The position numbers and the translations under genes were made by a program. The notes under the pieces are model-generated. The model was not told the DNA's origin. It worked only from the letters and a program-made list of their open reading frames with translations, and ran no database searches. A stretch of DNA of 64,000 nt, taken from Streptomyces pluripotens (GTDB lineage: Bacteria > Actinomycetota > Actinomycetes > Streptomycetales > Streptomycetaceae). This document shows, in pieces, positions 36,286-45,612 of the stretch; the first letter of the stretch is position 1; every line of letters starts with the position of its first letter. The stretch lies in assembly GCF_000802245.2 (NCBI RefSeq), contig NZ_CP021080.1, positions 7,068,001 to 7,132,000 of the forward strand. The letters run 5' to 3'.

Positions 36286-36719
36286 TCGTCCCGTCCCCAT
36301 CACCGGAGTGCCCCTGCAGCACACCGCGCGCCACGGTGCACCCGATGGCCGTCACCGTTCCCAACGGGTGCTGAAAGGGAGGTGAACAAGGTCCGGCGGG
36401 AGCGCCCTTCGAACACGGACGATGCTCGGTCAGGCCCTGCGACTACGCCCGGGGTGCCATGGGTGTGCCCCGCCGGCCGTATGTCACGCGCCCTCGCCGC
36501 CGGCCTCTTGCCGGAGCCTGACGCGGTGGGGTGACGTGGCGCCGCGCGGCACCGACGCAGCACGCGGCCACCTGTGGCTGACGGACCGGTTGTGGACCCG
36601 GGCACCCAGTAGCTCCCGAGCGCCTGGGCAGGGAGCGACGCCCGATGCCGGCCGCACGCTCCCGGTGCGCCCTCACCGCGCCCTCCCGCGACCCCGTCTC
36701 GCCGAGGACCGTTGACAGC
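36286..36719 (+). other. Intergenic region between the phospholipase and DUF6083-like genes
   Basis: A 434-bp divergent gap. It holds the PHO-box-like site at 36370-36387, and no supported gene in either strand. The stretch from 36400 to 36719 is Arg/Pro-rich in every frame and has no visible repeat. Confidence 0.5.
36370..36387 (-). promoter_or_regulatory. PHO-box-like direct repeat upstream of the phospholipase C gene
   Basis: Read leftward: GTTCACC-TCCC-TTTCAGC. The first seven-base unit is an exact match to the Streptomyces PhoP direct-repeat unit and the second matches five of seven, with the expected 11-base period. It lies about 85-100 bases upstream of ATG 36285. Phosphate-starvation control would fit an enzyme that frees phosphate from lipids. 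Confidence 0.5.
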
Positions 36720-37205
36720 ATGGGGGTACACGACGACAGCATCATCCCGTTGCCCGGCCCGGACGGGGTCCGGCAGCCCGCCGCCGGCACACCCCGCCCG
36801 TGGGAGAACACCGACCGCGCCCAAGCCGCCGTCGACGGCGCCACCGGACCGGAACCGCCCGGTCCGCCCCGGTGCCCCCACTGCGGACTCGCCGGCGAGC
36901 GCCGCCCCACCTACACGGACCGGCATGTCCTCCTCGAACCCGGACTCGTCCTGCCGGCGCATCTGGTACCAGGCGGACACCGGTGGCACCTCGACGGCAA
37001 CGGAGTGGCCTGGAACGGAGGTTTCGCCGAACCCCCACCCGGCACCAGCTGCCGTGTGCCGCACCTGTTGGCCTGCCCCGGTCTGACCCTGGACGAGATC
37101 AGGCCCTGGCGGTGGCTGTCCGCGGTCCGGGGGGAGAACGCCCGCAAGGTGCGGCGGCAGGCGGCCGGAGGAAGCCACCCGGACGTCCTGCCCGACGCCG
37201 GTTGA
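36720..37205 (+). CDS. DUF6083-like protein with a Cys pair
   Basis: 161 aa from ATG 36720. After a Pro/Gly-rich N-terminus comes CPHCG, then HVLLEPGLVLPAHLVPGGH, GVAWNGGFAE and CRVPHLLACPGL. This order resembles the streptomycete DUF6083 domain, a probable zinc-binding module of unknown role. No signal peptide. The 67-bp gap to the GNAT gene on the same strand allows co-transcription. Confidence 0.7.
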   Translation: MGVHDDSIIPLPGPDGVRQPAAGTPRPWENTDRAQAAVDGATGPEPPGPPRCPHCGLAGERRPTYTDRHVLLEPGLVLPAHLVPGGHRWHLDGNGVAWNGGFAEPPPGTSCRVPHLLACPGLTLDEIRPWRWLSAVRGENARKVRRQAAGGSHPDVLPDAG

Positions 37206-37272
37206 CCGCGGGGGGCCTTTCCGCGGCTCCAACCGGGTCGACACGGAACCGGGGATGGCGCAGGGTTCACCC

Positions 37273-38214
37273 ATGTCCGAACTCCCCACACTCCTCGCAT
37301 GCCTGCCCGTCGGTTACCGGAGCCGCCCGGCGACCACGGCCGACGCGGGAGCGGTTCACCGTCTGATCGCGGAGTGCGAGCACCAACGGCACGGTCGTGC
37401 GCTGACTGGGATCGACCGTGTCGCCGAGGATCTCGGCCTGACCGATGCGGAACCCGATCCGGACACCGTGCTCGTGACGGGACCGAAGGGGCAGCCGGCC
37501 GGCTGGGGTTGGGTGAAAGGCCGGCGAGCCAGCATCCGCGTGCACCCCGGTCACCTCGGGCGGGGCCTCGGCAGCGCGCTGCTCGCCTGGTGCGAAGCGC
37601 GGGCCCGACAGCAGGGAACCGACCGGCTGTCCCAGTCGGTCTCCGACGGCGACCATCCGGCGAGAGCGCTCCTGCAGGCCGGTGGGTACTTTCCGCTCGT
37701 CACAGAATGGTTGCTGGAGATCGCGATGCCCGTCGAGCCGGAGGTTCCTGAGCCGCCGGCGGGAATCACCATGCGGCCCTTCCGGGCCGGGGACGAACAA
37801 GAGGCGTACCAGGTCACCGAGGACGCCTTCGACGAGTGGCAGCGACGGCGGAAGACCTTCGCGCAATGGGCCCGGCTCACGGTGGAAAACACCGCGTTCG
37901 AACCGGCCGCGTCACCACTGGCCCTCGCCGGTGACCAGATGGTCGGTGTAGTGCTGTCCTCGGACGTCCCGGACAGTGACGAAGGATACGTCGAGCGGGT
38001 CGCCGTACGCCGCGACCACCGCGGCCGGGGCATCGCCCGTCTGCTGCTGCAGGAGACGTTCCGCACCTTCTACCAGCAGGGGAAGCGGACCTGCACCCTG
38101 TGGACGCACACGGCCACCGGGGCACTTCCGCTCTACCAACAGATCGGCATGACGGTGCGGCACAGCACCACGGTCTACAGCAAGCCCCTCACCATCGGAC
38201 GGCCGGGCACCTGA
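37273..38214 (+). CDS. Tandem GNAT N-acetyltransferase
   Basis: 313 aa made of two GNAT domains. The first (residues 15-145) has the acetyl-CoA loop VHPGHLGRGLGSALL; the second (155-305) has VRRDHRGRGIARLLLQETF. Both keep the R/Q-x-x-G-x-G/A core. Such double proteins (mycothiol synthase-like in layout) acetylate small molecules or resistance substrates; the target is unknown. ATG 37255 gives six more residues and cannot be excluded. Confidence 0.9.
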   Translation: MSELPTLLACLPVGYRSRPATTADAGAVHRLIAECEHQRHGRALTGIDRVAEDLGLTDAEPDPDTVLVTGPKGQPAGWGWVKGRRASIRVHPGHLGRGLGSALLAWCEARARQQGTDRLSQSVSDGDHPARALLQAGGYFPLVTEWLLEIAMPVEPEVPEPPAGITMRPFRAGDEQEAYQVTEDAFDEWQRRRKTFAQWARLTVENTAFEPAASPLALAGDQMVGVVLSSDVPDSDEGYVERVAVRRDHRGRGIARLLLQETFRTFYQQGKRTCTLWTHTATGALPLYQQIGMTVRHSTTVYSKPLTIGRPGT

Positions 38215-38509
38215 GCAGGCGCGGGCCGCCACCGGCTGCGGGACCGGGTCCGGCCACGCCGGCCGACTCACCCCGTTCCGGCAGCGCGCTCGGATCAGCC
38301 CGACCTGCCGGCACGCTTCGGCGGCATGGCGACGTAGGAGAAACGGCTCGGACTGGGCGGTGCGGACGGCCGCCGAACTGCGCGACTCGCTTGCCGGCAC
38401 CAGCCCCAAGAAGAACACCAGCAGAAGCGGCCGCCGAACGGTGGAATGACCGTTCAGCGGCCACGGAACGTCTGCCAGGGCTACACGGTCTCCGACCGCT
38501 CCGGGAAGC

Positions 38510-39925
38510 TCACCACCCGGTCAGGAGAAGGTGGTTCAGGAGCAGGGCGAGTACCGCCTGACCGGCGAGCCAGGCACGGGGGCGGGGGAGCAGCGCGCAG
38601 GCGGGAAGCAGCCACAGCGCGAAGGGGAGCCAGATGCGTTCCGTCTCCGCCTTGCTCATGCCGGACAGGTCGGCCACCAGCAAGGCGAACAGCGCAGCCG
38701 ACACGAGCACCGCGAGGCGGACGCGGGCGGTGCCGGAGGCGGCGTCCTCGCCCTGCTCCACGGGAGCGGAGCGCCGGTGTCGGAGCAGTGCCGCCGTCGT
38801 CCGGCGCAGGCCCGCGGCCGTGGCGGGACCGGTGATGAGCACGGTGCAGGCTAGATTGGCCCACACCCAGTAACCGTAGGGGCGGGTGCCGCCGACACCC
38901 TGGTAGTAGCGGGTGACCAGGAGGCGGTAGGCCTCCCACCAGTTGAAGCCGGCGAGCGTGAACACCAGCGGGAACACGGACAGTCCGGCGAGCAGGGCAA
39001 GCAGCAGCGCAGGGCGTTCCCGCAACCCGGTCCGGCCCAGGGCGAGTACGGCCGCACCGATCAACGCGAAGAGTGTGAGCCCGTAGGAGAGGTAGCAGGT
39101 CAGCCCGAACAGCAGGCCCGAGGCTGCCGCCCACCAGCCGGAGCGCCGGGTCAGGGCCACGGCGAGCAGCGCCACGGCCCAGGCGGCGGTGGCCGCGAAA
39201 TAGGCGTCGGCCGAGGTGCCCAGCCATACCGCGGCGGGGGCCAGGACCAGGAACGGCGCGGCACGCCGGGCGAGTGTCTCACCGGCCAGCGCACGGATGG
39301 CGATGAGTACTGCCACGCAGCCCGTCGCCCCGACGGTGACACACCACATCCCGGCCCAGCCGCCACCCCCCAGCCCGATCCGGTCCAGCAGGACGAAGGT
39401 CAGCGTGGCGGCCGGGGGATGGCCGGCGACGTGGGCCGGCCATGGATCGGGGGTGCCCCGCACGATGTGGTGGGTGAAATCCCCCAATGTGGCCAGGATG
39501 TCGTGGAAGCGGCCGATGACCTGGAGGTATTCGTTGTGGGTGGTCAGCCTCACCGCGATGCCCTGATGCCAGCCGTCGATCAGCGCCAGGGAGACGATCC
39601 AGGCCAGGGCTGTCGCCCAGGCGCCTGCCAGCATCGCCCGCCACGGGAGGCGCCCGGCGAGGGCGGGACCGTACGCCACCGTGGCCAGTGCGGTGGACAG
39701 TGCCGCCGGGGTGCCTGGGCCGAGGTGCGGGTCCCACTCGGCCAGTACGGGCGGCCAGTGCACGAACAGCGTGTGCTGGGTGAACTGGATGTGCCGGCCG
39801 ACCAGCACGGCTGCCAGCACGAGCAGGGCAGCGCCTGCAGCGGCGTACAGGTCACGCCGTGAGCGGTGCGACTGGCCGGAAACATCGGGGACACGGGTCC
39901 GGAGGGAAGGAAAGACGCGGATCAC
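38510..39925 (-). CDS. Polytopic membrane protein, probable GT-C-type glycosyltransferase
   Basis: 471 aa from GTG 39925, with about 11-12 membrane helices. The first periplasmic loop carries WDPHLGPGTPAALS and DGWHQGIAVRLTTHNEYL, and a later one TRYYQGVGGTRPYGYWVW, features of polyprenyl-phosphate-sugar-using GT-C enzymes. No clear DxD is seen in the first loop. It is divergent from the molybdopterin oxidoreductase, 114 bp away, and fits the glycan-type genes that follow. The enzyme class is an inference from topology. Confidence 0.8.
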   Translation of the reverse strand: MIRVFPSLRTRVPDVSGQSHRSRRDLYAAAGAALLVLAAVLVGRHIQFTQHTLFVHWPPVLAEWDPHLGPGTPAALSTALATVAYGPALAGRLPWRAMLAGAWATALAWIVSLALIDGWHQGIAVRLTTHNEYLQVIGRFHDILATLGDFTHHIVRGTPDPWPAHVAGHPPAATLTFVLLDRIGLGGGGWAGMWCVTVGATGCVAVLIAIRALAGETLARRAAPFLVLAPAAVWLGTSADAYFAATAAWAVALLAVALTRRSGWWAAASGLLFGLTCYLSYGLTLFALIGAAVLALGRTGLRERPALLLALLAGLSVFPLVFTLAGFNWWEAYRLLVTRYYQGVGGTRPYGYWVWANLACTVLITGPATAAGLRRTTAALLRHRRSAPVEQGEDAASGTARVRLAVLVSAALFALLVADLSGMSKAETERIWLPFALWLLPACALLPRPRAWLAGQAVLALLLNHLLLTGW

Positions 39926-40039
39926 ACCCGGAACGCTAGGCCGCCCGGCCCGCCGGAGACCGCCATCCGGGCCGGACGTCAGCGTTTCGTCATGGGTTGC
40001 GCACCTGCTCACCGGGTGTCCCGGGCCTACCGTCGAGAC

Positions 40040-41272
40040 ATGCGAGACCTTCCACGCCTCCCTTCCTCCCCGGGCTTTTGGCGCAGTCCCCTGCGGGGTC
40101 CCTGGTTCACTTCGGTACTGGGCCTCGTACTGCTCGTCGGTGTCACCGTGCTGTTCGTGACCGGCCTGGTCTCCTACGCCGCCTACAACCCGGGTCTGTC
40201 CCCGGTCAACGACACCACCCCGGACAAGGGCCTCCTGGGTTTCTACCTCTTCGCGTGGCCGACCGGCCCGGTGTGGCTGTACCGGCTCACTCAGGGCGTC
40301 CACGTCACACTCGGCATCACCCTGATTCCCGTGCTGCTCGCCAAGCTGTGGTCCGTGGTGCCGAAGCTGTTCGCCCTGCCGCCGGCCCGATCCCTGGCAC
40401 ACGCGCTTGAGCGGGTCTCACTGCTGCTCCTGGTCGGCGGCGGGCTGTTCGAGTTCACCACCGGAGTGCTCAACGTCCAGTTGGAGTACGTCTTCCCTGG
40501 ATCCTTCTACCCGCTGCACTTCTACGGTGCCTGGGTCTTCTTCGCCGCCTTCGTGGCCCATGCCGTGCTCAAGGCGCCCGCGGCCGTCCGGAACGTGCGC
40601 CGGCGCGGGAGGCGCACAGGAGAACTGGTGTCCCCGCGGCCCGATCTTCCGACCGTCAGCCGACGCGGGGCTCTGTGGTTCGTGGCCGGCGGCTCGCTGC
40701 TGCTCTTCGTGACGACGGCCGGACAGAGCATCGGCGGGGTCCTGCGCCGTACCGCGCTCCTCGCGCCGCACGGCGGCCCCGACCCCGGCACCGGCCCGAA
40801 CGGCTTCCAGATCAACAAGACCGCCGCATATGCCGGGATCACCCCGGCCGACACGCACCAGGACGCCTGGCGCCTCGTCGTCACGGGCCGCACCGGCACG
40901 GTCCGGCTCACCCGCGCCGAACTGCTGCGCCTGCCCCTGCACAGTTCCGCGCTGCCCATCGCCTGTGTCGAGGGCTGGTCCACGGCGGACCAGTGGTGGC
41001 GCGGGGTGCGGCTGCGTGATCTCGCCGCGCTCGTGGGGTACGAGGACACCCCGCCTGACGTGTTCGTGGAATCCCTGCAGCGGCACGGCGCGTTCCGCCA
41101 CACGGCCCTGCGCTCCAACCAAGCGGCGGACCCGCGCTCCTTGCTCGCCCTGTACGTCAACGGCGAGGATCTGTCCCCCGACCACGGCTACCCGGCGCGC
41201 GTCATCGTGCCCGCCGCTCCCGGTGTGATGAACACCAAGTGGGTGGCCCGGCTGACCTTCGGAGATCTGTGA
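40040..41272 (+). CDS. Membrane-anchored molybdopterin-dependent oxidoreductase
   Basis: 410 aa from ATG 40040. The N-terminal 190 residues form about four helices (FTSVLGLVLLVGVTVLFVTG, VHVTLGITLIPVLLAKL, LERVSLLLLVGGGLFEFTTG, LHFYGAWVFFAAFVAHAVL) with His residues placed as in cytochrome b-like proteins. A fifth helix (ALWFVAGGSLLLFVTTAG) precedes a sulfite-oxidase-type domain with LPIACVEGWSTADQWWRGV, whose Cys would hold the molybdenum. Substrate unknown. TGATG overlap with the next gene implies coupling. Confidence 0.92.
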   Translation: MRDLPRLPSSPGFWRSPLRGPWFTSVLGLVLLVGVTVLFVTGLVSYAAYNPGLSPVNDTTPDKGLLGFYLFAWPTGPVWLYRLTQGVHVTLGITLIPVLLAKLWSVVPKLFALPPARSLAHALERVSLLLLVGGGLFEFTTGVLNVQLEYVFPGSFYPLHFYGAWVFFAAFVAHAVLKAPAAVRNVRRRGRRTGELVSPRPDLPTVSRRGALWFVAGGSLLLFVTTAGQSIGGVLRRTALLAPHGGPDPGTGPNGFQINKTAAYAGITPADTHQDAWRLVVTGRTGTVRLTRAELLRLPLHSSALPIACVEGWSTADQWWRGVRLRDLAALVGYEDTPPDVFVESLQRHGAFRHTALRSNQAADPRSLLALYVNGEDLSPDHGYPARVIVPAAPGVMNTKWVARLTFGDL

Positions 41273-41730
41273 TGCCCCGTCGCCTTCCGGTCGGCAGCCC
41301 CTTCCAGCTGCTGTTGCTCGCTTCGTCCTTCGCGCTCGCCGCCTACGCCGGCGTGCGACTGCTCGCCGGCGACTGGTTCGGCGTGGCCTTGTGGCTCGTG
41401 GGCGCGGCCCTGCTGCACGACCTCGTCCTGCTGCCGCTGTACACGGTGGCGGACCGGGCCGTCGTCCAGGGTCTCGACGCGACCCGCCACCGTGACTGGA
41501 CGCCGTACGTCCGCGTTCCGGCCGCTCTGTCCGGCCTGCTCCTGCTCGTGTGGTTCCCCTTGATCAGTGGGACGGCTGACCGCCGCTACCAGCTGGCCAC
41601 CGGGCAGTCCACGGACCCCTACCTCGGCAGGTGGCTGCTGATCAGCGCGGTGCTCTTCGGCGGCTCGGCGTTGCTGCTGGCCCTGCGGGTGCGCAGGGCG
41701 ACGAAGCACCGGCCGCCGGCCGACCACTGA
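41272..41730 (+). CDS. Small polytopic membrane protein coupled to the oxidoreductase
   Basis: 152 aa with about four helices (FQLLLLASSFALAAYAGV, WLVGAALLHDLVLLPLYT, VPAALSGLLLLVWFPLIS and LLISAVLFGGSALLLAL). Starts on the last base of the oxidoreductase stop, so it is made with it. No family recognised; it could be a membrane partner. Its 3' end runs 112 bases into the convergent methyltransferase gene. Confidence 0.82.
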   Translation: MPRRLPVGSPFQLLLLASSFALAAYAGVRLLAGDWFGVALWLVGAALLHDLVLLPLYTVADRAVVQGLDATRHRDWTPYVRVPAALSGLLLLVWFPLISGTADRRYQLATGQSTDPYLGRWLLISAVLFGGSALLLALRVRRATKHRPPADH

Positions 41731-42338
41731 CCAGCCTGCTCCCAGCCCCTCGCGTACCGGAGCAGGGCGGGCGTGCCGAGCCGCGCCCAGGGAAAGGACT
41801 CGCCGGCGGTGTGCGCGCCGGTGACGGCATCGTCGACGACCTGCACCCACGCCCGTTCGTCAACATCCACCGGTGCGGTCTCGGCGATCAGCAACCCGCC
41901 GGGCCGCAGCAGCCGGGCCAGCCGTTCGAGGAGCGCGTCCGGGTCGCCGCCGATGCCGAGGTTGCCGTCCATGAGCAGGACAGTGTCCCAGCGGCCTTCG
42001 CCCGGGAGCGGATCGAAGACCGAACGCCGCAGCGCCCGGCCCCCGGTCCGTACCGTGTGGGCGACGGCCGCATCACTCACATCGATACCGAGGGTGATTC
42101 GGCCACGGGCGGCTAGTTCCGACACCAGCCGCCCGGGCCCGCACCCCACGTCCAACACGGCTCCCTCACACCGGTCCAGCACCTCCAGATCCACCGCGTC
42201 GGGCCGCGCACACCAGCGTTCGACCTCCAGCGGCAGCAGCCAGCCGTCGTCCCGGCGCAGGAACAGTGGGCCCCGTCCGGCATGCAGGGCTGCGGCATAG
42301 GAACCCGCAGCGGCCCACGGGGGGACGGTGGTCCTCAT
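41619..42338 (-). CDS. Class I SAM-dependent methyltransferase
   Basis: 239 aa from ATG 42338, which overlaps the DUF2064 stop (ATGA). VLDVGCGPGRLVSELAARG and the acidic end of strand two (LGIDVS) form the AdoMet site, and LLRPGGLLIAETAPVD is the usual post-IV motif. An acidic LLMDGNLGIGGD stretch lies between. Tail of about 25 residues overlaps the opposite-strand membrane gene. Third gene of a leftward GT2-DUF2064-methyltransferase operon. Confidence 0.9.
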   Translation of the reverse strand: MRTTVPPWAAAGSYAAALHAGRGPLFLRRDDGWLLPLEVERWCARPDAVDLEVLDRCEGAVLDVGCGPGRLVSELAARGRITLGIDVSDAAVAHTVRTGGRALRRSVFDPLPGEGRWDTVLLMDGNLGIGGDPDALLERLARLLRPGGLLIAETAPVDVDERAWVQVVDDAVTGAHTAGESFPWARLGTPALLRYARGWEQAGQWSAGGRCFVALRTRRASSNAEPPKSTALISSHLPR

Positions 42339-42952
42339 CGGCCCGCCGCCGTCCCGCACCGGGCCAGCCGGGCAGCGAAGCGGCCGTGCGGGGCCAAGGC
42401 GGCCACCGCACGGGCGTCGTCGGCGGTGTCAACATCACGCAGCCTTGGCAGGTCGCGCACCCGCAGCCCGGCGGCGACGAGCCGCTCCCGCTGCACGGCC
42501 CCGGTCCGCGGCGACGACATGGGCACCCCGCGCAGCAACGCGGGGTCGGGCTCGGCCAGCCCCAGGGCCCAGAATCCGCCGTCTTCCGCCGGCCCGAAAC
42601 AGGCGTCGACGCCCTCGAAGGCCACGCTGAGTAGATCCGGCGTCACCTGCGGGGTGTCCATGCCGATCAGTAGGGTGGGGCCCCAGCAGTGTGCGAACGC
42701 GTCTGCCAGCCGAGCGTCGAGGCCGCCCGCGCACTGCGGGACCACTTCGAAGCCCGGCGGCAGCCAGGGCCCTGGCGTCCCGTCGAGCACCAGGAGACGG
42801 CGGGCGGCCGGCGCCGCCGCCACGGCCCGCAGGGTGTCCGCCAGACACGCCTCGGCGAGCTCGGCGGCCTCCTCCGGAGTGAACGGGGGGGTCAGCCGGG
42901 TCTTGACCCGGCCCGGCCGTGGTTCCTTGGCGATGACGACAAGCGTGGTCAC
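42335..42952 (-). CDS. DUF2064/TIGR04282-family glycosyltransferase-like protein
   Basis: 205 aa from GTG 42952, GTGA overlap with the GT2 stop. N-terminal VIAKEPRPGRVKTRL is the nucleotidyl/glycosyl-transferase loop of this family, with LLIGMDTPQVTP and GPAEDGGFWALGL as the metal and sugar sites. Family members pair with a GT2 gene, as here; some are linked to arsenosugar synthesis, but no arsenic gene is near. It may make or transfer an NDP-sugar. Confidence 0.92.
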   Translation of the reverse strand: MTTLVVIAKEPRPGRVKTRLTPPFTPEEAAELAEACLADTLRAVAAAPAARRLLVLDGTPGPWLPPGFEVVPQCAGGLDARLADAFAHCWGPTLLIGMDTPQVTPDLLSVAFEGVDACFGPAEDGGFWALGLAEPDPALLRGVPMSSPRTGAVQRERLVAAGLRVRDLPRLRDVDTADDARAVAALAPHGRFAARLARCGTAAGR

Positions 42953-43647
42953 CGTACGGGCCTCCCCTCGGCCGGCGGTTCGGCCAGGACGCGACCCATG
43001 TCCCGTACCGCGTGCCAGGTGCCCCGCCAGGTACCGGTCACTTTGGAGGCACCGGTACGTGGCAGATACGGCACGTCGTGCTCGGCGATGTGCCAGCCGG
43101 CGTCGGCCGCGCGGACGACCATCTGCAGCGGGTAGCCGCTGCGCCGGTCGGTCAGGCCCAGCGCCAGCAGCCGGTCGCGCCGGGCGGCACGCAGCGGACC
43201 GAGGTCGTGCAGGCGCAACCCGGTACGGCGGCGCAGCATCCGAGCGAGCGCCACGTTCCCGGCCCGGGCGTGCGCGGGCCAGGCGCCCCGGCCCTGCGGC
43301 CGGCGCCGGCCGAGTACCAGGTCGAAGGCACCGGTGTGAACCTCGTGCACAAAGGGGACGAGAAGTGACGGATCGAGCGAGGCGTCGCAGTCGCAGAAGC
43401 ACACGATGTCGGCGGTGGCGGCGGTCAGCCCGGCGTGGCAGGCGGCGCCGAAGCCGCGCTGCGGCTCGTGCACGACGGTCGCACCGAGAGCGCGGGCGGT
43501 CTCCGCCGAGCCATCGGTGGAACCGTTGTCAACGACGAGGGCGCGCCAGCCCGTGGGAATGCGGGCAAGGACCCAGGGAAGTGCGCCGGCTTCGTTCAGG
43601 CAGGGCAGCACCACGTCGACGCCCTGCGGGGTTGGTGGAGTGGTCAC
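42949..43647 (-). CDS. GT2-family glycosyltransferase
   Basis: 232 aa. VDVVLPCLNEAGALPWVL, VVDNGSTDGSAE and CFCDCDASLDPSLL give the GT-A fold with a DxD-like CDCD. No membrane helix is attached, unlike dolichol-phosphate mannose synthases of similar N-terminus. First gene of the leftward operon with DUF2064 and methyltransferase genes. Donor and acceptor unknown. Confidence 0.92.
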   Translation of the reverse strand: MTTPPTPQGVDVVLPCLNEAGALPWVLARIPTGWRALVVDNGSTDGSAETARALGATVVHEPQRGFGAACHAGLTAATADIVCFCDCDASLDPSLLVPFVHEVHTGAFDLVLGRRRPQGRGAWPAHARAGNVALARMLRRRTGLRLHDLGPLRAARRDRLLALGLTDRRSGYPLQMVVRAADAGWHIAEHDVPYLPRTGASKVTGTWRGTWHAVRDMGRVLAEPPAEGRPVR

Positions 43648-43769
43648 GGTTTCACCCTACGAATACGAATGGCGCATATCGGACTTCTGGTCCTTACGAA
43701 ACGCGGACATCGAAGAACCCAAGCCGTCCTGCGGCGACACCGGCACCGACGCAGTGCCAGGCTGGAGGC

Positions 43770-44501
43770 ATGCAGCAGTTTCACGAGCCCACGGGGGTAG
43801 AACGGGCCGGCCGGTCCGCCCGGGTCCTGGTCGTCGACGACGACCCGACCGTCGCCGAAGTCGTCGCCGGATACCTGGACCGCGCTGGCTATGTCGTCGA
43901 CCGGGCCGACGACGGCCCGACGGCCCTCACCCGCGCCGCCGGATGCTGGCCAGACCTGGTAGTGCTGGACCTCATGCTGCCTGGCATGGACGGACTGGAG
44001 GTCTGCCGGCGTCTGCGGGGCCGCGGCCCCGTTCCGGTCATCATGCTCACCGCCCGCGGTGACGAGGACGACCGCATCCTGGGCCTGGAGGTCGGTGCCG
44101 ACGACTACGTCACCAAGCCGTTCAGTCCCCGTGAGCTGGTCCTGCGGGTGGAGTCGGTACTGCGCCGCTCCCGACCGGCCGGTCCGGCGGCAACCTTGAC
44201 CGCGGCCGGTCTCACCCTCGACCCGGTGGCTCGCCGGGCCACCAAGAGCGGCACGGAACTCGCCCTCACCCTACGTGAGTTCGACCTGCTTGCCTTTTTC
44301 CTGCGGCATCCGGGACGGGCGTACGGCCGGGAGGACCTGATGCGCGAGGTGTGGGGCTGGGACTTCGGCGATCTGTCCACCATCACGGTCCATGTCCGCC
44401 GGCTGCGCGGCAAGGTCGAGGACGATCCCGCCCGGCCCCGGCTGATTCAGACCGTGTGGGGCGTCGGCTACCGCTTCGAGCCGGACGGCAAGGAGGGCTG
44501 A
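43770..44501 (+). CDS. OmpR-family response regulator
   Basis: 243 aa. Receiver domain: [12 protein letters not shown] with the acidic pocket, phospho-acceptor Asp in [15 protein letters not shown], and the Lys of [13 protein letters not shown]. The C-terminal winged helix ([21 protein letters not shown] to TVWGVGYRF) is OmpR/PhoB-type. The GGAGG element is unusually close to ATG 43770, leaving the start open to question. Followed after one base by its kinase. Confidence 0.95.
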   Translation: MQQFHEPTGVERAGRSARVLVVDDDPTVAEVVAGYLDRAGYVVDRADDGPTALTRAAGCWPDLVVLDLMLPGMDGLEVCRRLRGRGPVPVIMLTARGDEDDRILGLEVGADDYVTKPFSPRELVLRVESVLRRSRPAGPAATLTAAGLTLDPVARRATKSGTELALTLREFDLLAFFLRHPGRAYGREDLMREVWGWDFGDLSTITVHVRRLRGKVEDDPARPRLIQTVWGVGYRFEPDGKEG

Positions 44502-44502
44502 C

Positions 44503-45612
44503 GTGCACGACACCCTCCTCATCGCCCTCTACTCCTTCCTCGGTGCTGCGGCGACCGGCCTGGTCGGCGCGGGTGCACTCCGCCTGGTCCGGCGGCGCTC
44601 GCTCACGACCTCCCTCACCGTGGTCGCAGCGGTCGGAGTCGTCGCGATGCTCGCCGGCACCCTGGCCGTCGCCTGGGCGATGTTCCTGTCTCCGCACGAC
44701 CTGAGCGTCGTGACGACGGTCGTCGCCATGGCGGCCGTCGTCTCCCTCGCCACCGCCCTGGTGCTGGGCCGCTGGGTGGTGGCCCGCAGTCATGAACTGG
44801 CCGTTGCTGCCCGCTCGTTCGGTGACGGCGGCGCCTTCTACGCCCCCGACGGCCCGGCTACCGCGGAACTGGACGCCCTCGCCCGCGAGCTGGCGGCCAC
44901 GAGCGCCCGGCTGGCCCAGTCCCGGGAACGCGAACGCGCGCTGGAGACCTCCCGGCGGGAGCTCGTCGCCTGGATCTCGCACGACCTGCGCACTCCCTTG
45001 GCGGGGCTGCGCGCGATGGCGGAAGCGCTGGAAGACGGGGTGGCCACCGACCCCGACCGCTACCTCAAGCAGATCCGCACCGAGGTCGAACGACTCAACG
45101 ACATGGTCGGCGACCTCTTCGAACTGTCCCGCATCCACGCCGGCACGCTTCCGCTGAGCCCTTCCCGGATCTCCTTGTACGACCTGGTCGGCGACGCGCT
45201 GGCGGGCGCGGATCCCCTGGCACGCGAGCACGGGGTGCGGCTCATCGGCGACCACGTCGAACCGGTACCGGTCGAGGTGGACAGCAAGGAAATGAGTCGC
45301 GTCCTGGGAAACCTCCTCGTCAACGCGATCCGCCGGACTCCGCCCGACGGAACGGTCGCCATCACGGCGGAGCAGTCGCCCGAAGGGGTGGTGCTGTCGG
45401 TGACCGACGGCTGCGGCGGTATCCCCGACGAGGATCTGGGCCGCGTCTTCGACACCGGCTGGCGGGGTACCCACGCCCGGACCCCGCCGGCCGGCGCGGG
45501 GCTCGGTCTCGCCATCGTCCGGGGCATCGTGGAAGCGCACCAGGGCCGGACCACCGTACGCAACATCCCCGGTGGCTGCCGCTTCGAGGTGACACTGCCG
45601 ACGGCGCCCTGA
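44503..45612 (+). CDS. Sensor histidine kinase
   Basis: 369 aa. Two N-terminal membrane helices ([42 protein letters not shown]), with a third near 70-85, lead into a HAMP-like linker. The H-box is [20 protein letters not shown], and the ATPase domain shows [12 protein letters not shown] (N-box), VTDGCGGIP (G1) and [13 protein letters not shown] (G2). It has almost no extracytoplasmic domain, so it likely senses within the membrane. Partner of the preceding regulator; target genes are probably the flanking envelope genes. Confidence 0.95.
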   Translation: MHDTLLIALYSFLGAAATGLVGAGALRLVRRRSLTTSLTVVAAVGVVAMLAGTLAVAWAMFLSPHDLSVVTTVVAMAAVVSLATALVLGRWVVARSHELAVAARSFGDGGAFYAPDGPATAELDALARELAATSARLAQSRERERALETSRRELVAWISHDLRTPLAGLRAMAEALEDGVATDPDRYLKQIRTEVERLNDMVGDLFELSRIHAGTLPLSPSRISLYDLVGDALAGADPLAREHGVRLIGDHVEPVPVEVDSKEMSRVLGNLLVNAIRRTPPDGTVAITAEQSPEGVVLSVTDGCGGIPDEDLGRVFDTGWRGTHARTPPAGAGLGLAIVRGIVEAHQGRTTVRNIPGGCRFEVTLPTAP

